Under the pieces are notes generated by a model. That model was not told the DNA's origin. It was given only the letters and a program-made list of their open reading frames with translations, and ran no database searches. A DNA stretch of 17,533 nt, from the NCBI GenBank assembly GCA_025360285.1, contig JANYCM010000206.1, positions 1 to 17,533 of the forward strand, written 5' to 3'. Numbering within the stretch: position 1 is the stretch's first letter; every line of letters starts with the position of its first letter. A program made the position numbers and the translations under genes. Source of the stretch: Sphingomonadales bacterium. GTDB lineage: Bacteria; Pseudomonadota; Alphaproteobacteria; Sphingomonadales; Sphingomonadaceae. Below, one piece after another: positions 15,065 to 17,533 of the stretch.

Positions 15065-15664
15065 ATGGGAACCACCGCTGCCCGCGCCGCCCGGCTCGGC
15101 TTGATCGCTGCCCTGGCTCTCGGGGTCTCGGCGTGCGGGGTCAACACGATCCCGACGAAAGAAGAGGCTGTGAAGGCCAAATGGGGCGATGTCGAAAACC
15201 AGTATCAGCGCCGCGCCGACCTGATCCCCAATCTCGTCGCCACGGTGAAGGGCTTTGCCGCCCAGGAAAAGGATGTTCTGGAAGGCGTCACCAAGGCCCG
15301 CGCCAGCGCCAGCCAGATCACCGTCGATCCTTCCAAGCTGACCGATCCGGCGCAGGTTGCCGCCTTTGAACAGGCGCAGGGCCAGGTCGGCAGCGCACTC
15401 AGCCGCCTGCTGGTCACGGTCGAGAAATATCCTGACCTGAAATCCAATGAAAATTTCCTGCAGTTGCAATCGCAGCTTGAGGGCACCGAAAACCGCATCA
15501 CCGTCGCCCGCCGCGATTACAACGAAGCCGTGCAGAGCTATAATACTGAAATCCGCACCTTCCCGTCGTTGATCGCCGCCAAGGTGATCTATGGCTCGAA
15601 GCCGATCGCACCGTTCAAGGCCACCACGGTCAACGCCAACACCGCGCCGACCGTCGCCTTCTGA
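15065..15664 (+). CDS. lemA: LemA family lipoprotein
   Basis: A 199-aa LemA protein. Residues 1-24 form a lipoprotein signal (ALALGVSAC, lipidated Cys24), so it is probably membrane-anchored in the periplasm. The LemA core is plain: WGDVENQYQRRADLIPNLVA (about 41-60), TVKGFAAQEKDVLE, the ASQITVDPSKL segment, LLVTVEKYPDLKSNENFLQL, QLEGTENRITVARRDYNEAV and YNTEIRTFPSLIAAKVIYG. The protein is helical and its biochemical function is not established. ATG 15065 has AGGGA 9 nt upstream and gives the signal peptide directly; the frame is open further upstream but without one. The gene leads a three-gene unit with two TPM-domain genes, an arrangement seen in many bacteria. Confidence 0.93.
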   Translation: MGTTAARAARLGLIAALALGVSACGVNTIPTKEEAVKAKWGDVENQYQRRADLIPNLVATVKGFAAQEKDVLEGVTKARASASQITVDPSKLTDPAQVAAFEQAQGQVGSALSRLLVTVEKYPDLKSNENFLQLQSQLEGTENRITVARRDYNEAVQSYNTEIRTFPSLIAAKVIYGSKPIAPFKATTVNANTAPTVAF

Positions 15665-15670
15665 TGATTG

Positions 15671-15696
15671 CCGGGGCGGCCGCCGCGCCGCCCCGG
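15671..15696 (+). terminator. Strong hairpin between lemA and the first TPM gene (attenuator or mRNA-stabilising stem)
   Basis: CCGGGGCGGC (15671-15680) and GCCGCCCCGG (15687-15696) are perfect inverted arms of 10 bp around a 6-nt loop, beginning 6 bp after the lemA stop. Only ATTTG follows, so it lacks the long T-run of a full intrinsic terminator. It could partly stop transcription or protect the lemA message from exonucleases, letting the lipoprotein be made in excess of the TPM proteins. Confidence 0.55.
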
Positions 15697-15719
15697 ATTT
15701 GCGCATGAAGAAGGACCGC

Positions 15720-16529
15720 ATGGTCATGGCGCTGCAACACCGGATATTGGCGCCTGTGGCGCTGCTGTTCGCTCTCATCGGGCTGGCGCAGCCGGCGCTG
15801 GCCGCCCCGGCCTTTCCGCCGCTCGCCGGCCGCGTCACCGATGCGGCGCATATCCTGCCCGCCGACATCGCCGCCGCGCTGGAAACCCAGTTGAAGGCGC
15901 TGGAGGATGCGACCGGCACCCAGCTGGTGGTCGCCACAGTGCCTGACCTTCAGGGCCTGGAAATCGACGAATATGGCTATCAGCTCGGTCGCAGCTGGGG
16001 CATCGGCCAGAAGGGCCAGAACAATGGCGCCATTCTGCTGGTCGCCCCCAATGAACGCAAGGTGCGCATCGAAGTCGGCTATGGCCTGGAAGGCACACTG
16101 ACCGACGCGCTGACCTCGCAGATCATCCGGCGCGATATCATTCCGTCCTTCAAGGCCGGGGACATGCCGGGCGGCGTCGTCGCCGGGGCCACGACCCTCA
16201 TCAAGCTGCTGCAACTGCCGCCTGACCAGCAAAAGGCCGCTGCCGTATCGGCCGCAGCGGCACAAGGCCGCCATGGCAGTCATCAGCCGGGTTTCGGCGC
16301 CATCGTCTGGCTGCTGATCATCATTCTGTGGCTGTTCATCGCCATCAGCCGGCGCCGGCGCGGCATCGGTAGCGGCCCCGCGGTGATCTGGGGCCCCGGC
16401 CTTGGCGGCTGGGGCGGCGGCGGCGGTGGTGGCTGGGGCGGTGGCAGCGGCGGCGGCTTTGGCGGCGGCGGTGGTTTCGGTGGTGGCGGCGGCAGCTTCG
16501 GCGGCGGCGGCTCGTCGGGGAGCTGGTAA
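15720..16529 (+). CDS. TPM-domain protein (YgcG-like) with signal peptide, one TM helix and Gly-rich C-terminus
   Basis: About 269 aa. A signal peptide (ALLFALIGLAQPALA, cut before APAFPPL) is followed by a TPM domain (about 35-160): GRVTDAAHILPADIAAALE, TGTQLVVATVPDLQG, RSWGIGQKGQNNGAILLVA, RKVRIEVGYGLEGTLTDAL and RRDIIPSFKAGD. Then come a membrane helix (IVWLLIIILWLFIAI, about 201-215), a basic stop-transfer (SRRRRG) and a Gly/Trp/Phe-rich tail ending FGGGGSSGSW, which is a usual ending of this family. TPM domains are reported as phosphatase-like in plants (Psb32/TLP18.3); bacterial function is unclear. AAGGA lies 4 nt before ATG 15720; ATG 15705 and ATG 15726 are alternatives. It is co-transcribed with lemA and touches the next gene at TAATG. 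Confidence 0.87.
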   Translation: MVMALQHRILAPVALLFALIGLAQPALAAPAFPPLAGRVTDAAHILPADIAAALETQLKALEDATGTQLVVATVPDLQGLEIDEYGYQLGRSWGIGQKGQNNGAILLVAPNERKVRIEVGYGLEGTLTDALTSQIIRRDIIPSFKAGDMPGGVVAGATTLIKLLQLPPDQQKAAAVSAAAAQGRHGSHQPGFGAIVWLLIIILWLFIAISRRRRGIGSGPAVIWGPGLGGWGGGGGGGWGGGSGGGFGGGGGFGGGGGSFGGGGSSGSW

Positions 16530-17197
16530 TGCTGTTTTCAGAAGCTGATCGTGATCGCGTCGGCGCCGCCATCGCCGCTGCCGAAGCCCATACCGCCGGC
16601 GAAATCGTTGTCATCGTGTCGGGCAGCCCCCGCCGCTATCCGGCAACCGCGCTCAGCATTGCCGCGCTGGCGGCGCTGTCCCTGCCCTTCATCGCCATCG
16701 TCGCCGGCTGGTCGCCTGCGTCACTGTTTCCCGATTGGGATGCCATCGATGTAGCGGTGCGCGAACAGCGCGGCCTGGAAGCGGTGCTCGCGGCGCAGGC
16801 GGTGTTGTTCGCCGGGCTGCTGGCGCTTGTCCATTTCACCGGCCTGGGCCGCCGCCTTACCCCGCATGGCCTGCGCCGGGATGCCGTCCACCGCGCCGCG
16901 CTGATCCAGTTCAAGGCGCGCGGGCTGGAAGCCACCGCCGGCCGCACCGGCGTGCTGATCTATGTCGATGAACCCGAACGCATCGCCGAAGTCATCGCCG
17001 ACACCGCTGTCTATGCGAAAGTCACGCCCGATCATTGGGGCCGCACGATCGGCGCCCTCACCCAGGGCATTGCCGCCGGCACCCCCGCCGACGGCATGGT
17101 CGCCGCGATTGCGCTGGCCGGCGGTGTCCTGGCCGAACATTTCCCGCCGGCACCCGATGATGTGAATGAACTGCCGGACCGGCTGATCGAGATTTGA
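16529..17197 (+). CDS. Second TPM-domain membrane protein
   Basis: A 222-aa protein with a short cytoplasmic start (MLFSEADRDRVGAAIAAAEAHTAGEIVVIV, the first half of a split TPM domain). Two membrane segments follow (about 40-62, LSIAALAALSLPFIAIVAGW, and 86-105, VLAAQAVLFAGLLALVHFTG), then the second half: HRAALIQFKARGLEATAGRTGVLIYVDEPERIAEVIAD, VTPDHWGRTIGAL and a final helix. This matches the TPM proteins usually found third in LemA-TPM-TPM operons. The ATG shares one base with the stop of the preceding TPM gene (TAATG), with GGGGAG 6 nt upstream, so the two are translationally coupled. There is no signal peptide. Function is unknown. Confidence 0.85.
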   Translation: MLFSEADRDRVGAAIAAAEAHTAGEIVVIVSGSPRRYPATALSIAALAALSLPFIAIVAGWSPASLFPDWDAIDVAVREQRGLEAVLAAQAVLFAGLLALVHFTGLGRRLTPHGLRRDAVHRAALIQFKARGLEATAGRTGVLIYVDEPERIAEVIADTAVYAKVTPDHWGRTIGALTQGIAAGTPADGMVAAIALAGGVLAEHFPPAPDDVNELPDRLIEI

Positions 17198-17220
17198 TCC
17201 CCAAGCGCTAGGCCCAAACC

Positions 17221-17250
17221 AACTCCCTCCCCCTTGCGGGGAGGGAGTTT
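17221..17250. terminator. Bidirectional intrinsic terminator
   Basis: AACTCCCTCCCC (17221-17232) and GGGGAGGGAGTT (17238-17249) form a perfect 12-bp stem with a 5-nt loop. It lies between the stop of the second TPM gene (17197) and the stop of the convergent methyltransferase-like gene (17254). T-runs are short on both sides (TTT on plus, TTGGTTT on minus). Its position at a convergent junction and its symmetry support termination of both transcripts. Confidence 0.8.
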
Positions 17251-17253
17251 CGC

Positions 17254-17533
17254 CTACCCCGCCGTCGCGGTGAACACGAACGCCGGCGGCCAGTTGCGGG
17301 GTTCGAAGCGCAGTTGCACCCGGCCAAAGCTGCGGCGCAATTCCCGCAACCAGCGCGTTGAATATTGGTATCCGACCATCGCGGCCCCCGGTGCCAGCAC
17401 AGCGGCGGTGGCGGCAACTATCGCCGTGCGCACCGCCATCGGCATGATCGAAAACGGCAGGCTGGAAATCGCCACATCGGCTTTCACGTCGGCCGCGGCC
17501 AGCACATCGCGCACGGTTTCGGCCGAGGCATGA
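17254..17533 (-). CDS. Phospholipid N-methyltransferase-like (SAM-dependent) protein, C-terminal part (start outside window)
   Basis: The last 92 or so codons of a gene whose frame is open to the right window edge; the stop is TAG at 17254-17256. The visible part has DVAISSLPFSIMP, then AVLAPGAAMVGYQYSTRW, and ends with RVQLRFEPRNWPPAFVFTA. The order 'SSLPF...P', 'VLxPGG-like VxxQYS', and 'RNxPPAFV' near the C-terminus matches the tail of PmtA-type phosphatidylethanolamine N-methyltransferases (class I SAM methyltransferases). These make phosphatidylcholine precursors at the inner membrane. The SAM-binding motif lies outside the window, so a different small-molecule methyltransferase of the same fold is possible. 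A GTG at 17514 exists but is inside the domain and is not a likely start. The gene is convergent with the TPM operon across the terminator. Confidence 0.65.
   Translation of the reverse strand, partial: HASAETVRDVLAAADVKADVAISSLPFSIMPMAVRTAIVAATAAVLAPGAAMVGYQYSTRWLRELRRSFGRVQLRFEPRNWPPAFVFTATAG

Noticed and set aside
16384..16526. GGC-rich repetitive tract as a microsatellite or mobile repeat
   Set aside because: It is in frame and codes for the Gly-rich tail with the usual SSGSW ending of TPM proteins.

Overview
The window looks like a chromosomal segment of a GC-rich alphaproteobacterium. Sphingomonadales is the most likely order, judged from codon use, short overlapping operons, an AmpG-type permease, an OlsB-type acyltransferase and a HisKA_2-type kinase; this placement is inference. 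I see no tRNA, rRNA, CRISPR array, insertion sequence or phage gene. Coding density is very high and no stretch over 300 bp lacks a gene.

Region 1 (1-9827, all on the minus strand, read right to left): a Rieske oxygenase alpha subunit, a transglutaminase-like cysteine protease fold protein, a TelA/XpaC pair (toxic-anion-resistance type), then three linked proteases. These three are a 1096-aa WD40-caspase protein, a 647-aa metacaspase-like (orthocaspase) protein with a DUF4384-like C-terminus, and a trypsin-like S1 protease cut by the window edge. The three protease genes overlap by 4 bp and 28 bp, so they are probably translationally coupled. All three begin with an export-type hydrophobic N-terminus. 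The trypsin carries a classical Arg|Val-Val-Gly-Gly activation site, and both caspases keep the His/Cys dyad plus the Asp two residues before Cys that goes with basic P1 specificity in metacaspases. A periplasmic caspase-to-trypsin cascade is therefore a testable idea and is the most interesting object in the window.

Region 2 (10003-14037, plus strand): an orphan membrane HisKA_2/HWE-type sensor kinase, an AmpG-like MFS permease (muropeptide recycling family), an OlsB-like N-acyltransferase (ornithine lipid family), and a FrnE-type DsbA-family thioredoxin-fold protein.

Region 3 (14072-14913, minus): mscL (mechanosensitive channel) coupled by a GTGA overlap to a META-domain (HslJ-like) lipoprotein. 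The mscL start faces lemA across a 151-bp divergent spacer that holds a symmetrical operator-like sequence.

Region 4 (15065-17197, plus): a LemA lipoprotein, a TPM-domain protein with a Gly-rich tail, and a second TPM-domain membrane protein. This is the common LemA-TPM-TPM arrangement, with a strong hairpin after lemA. A perfect-stem bidirectional terminator separates it from a convergent, edge-truncated phospholipid N-methyltransferase-like gene (17254 to the end). Much of the window concerns the cell envelope: periplasmic proteases, lipoproteins, a mechanosensitive channel, muropeptide permease and membrane-lipid enzymes.
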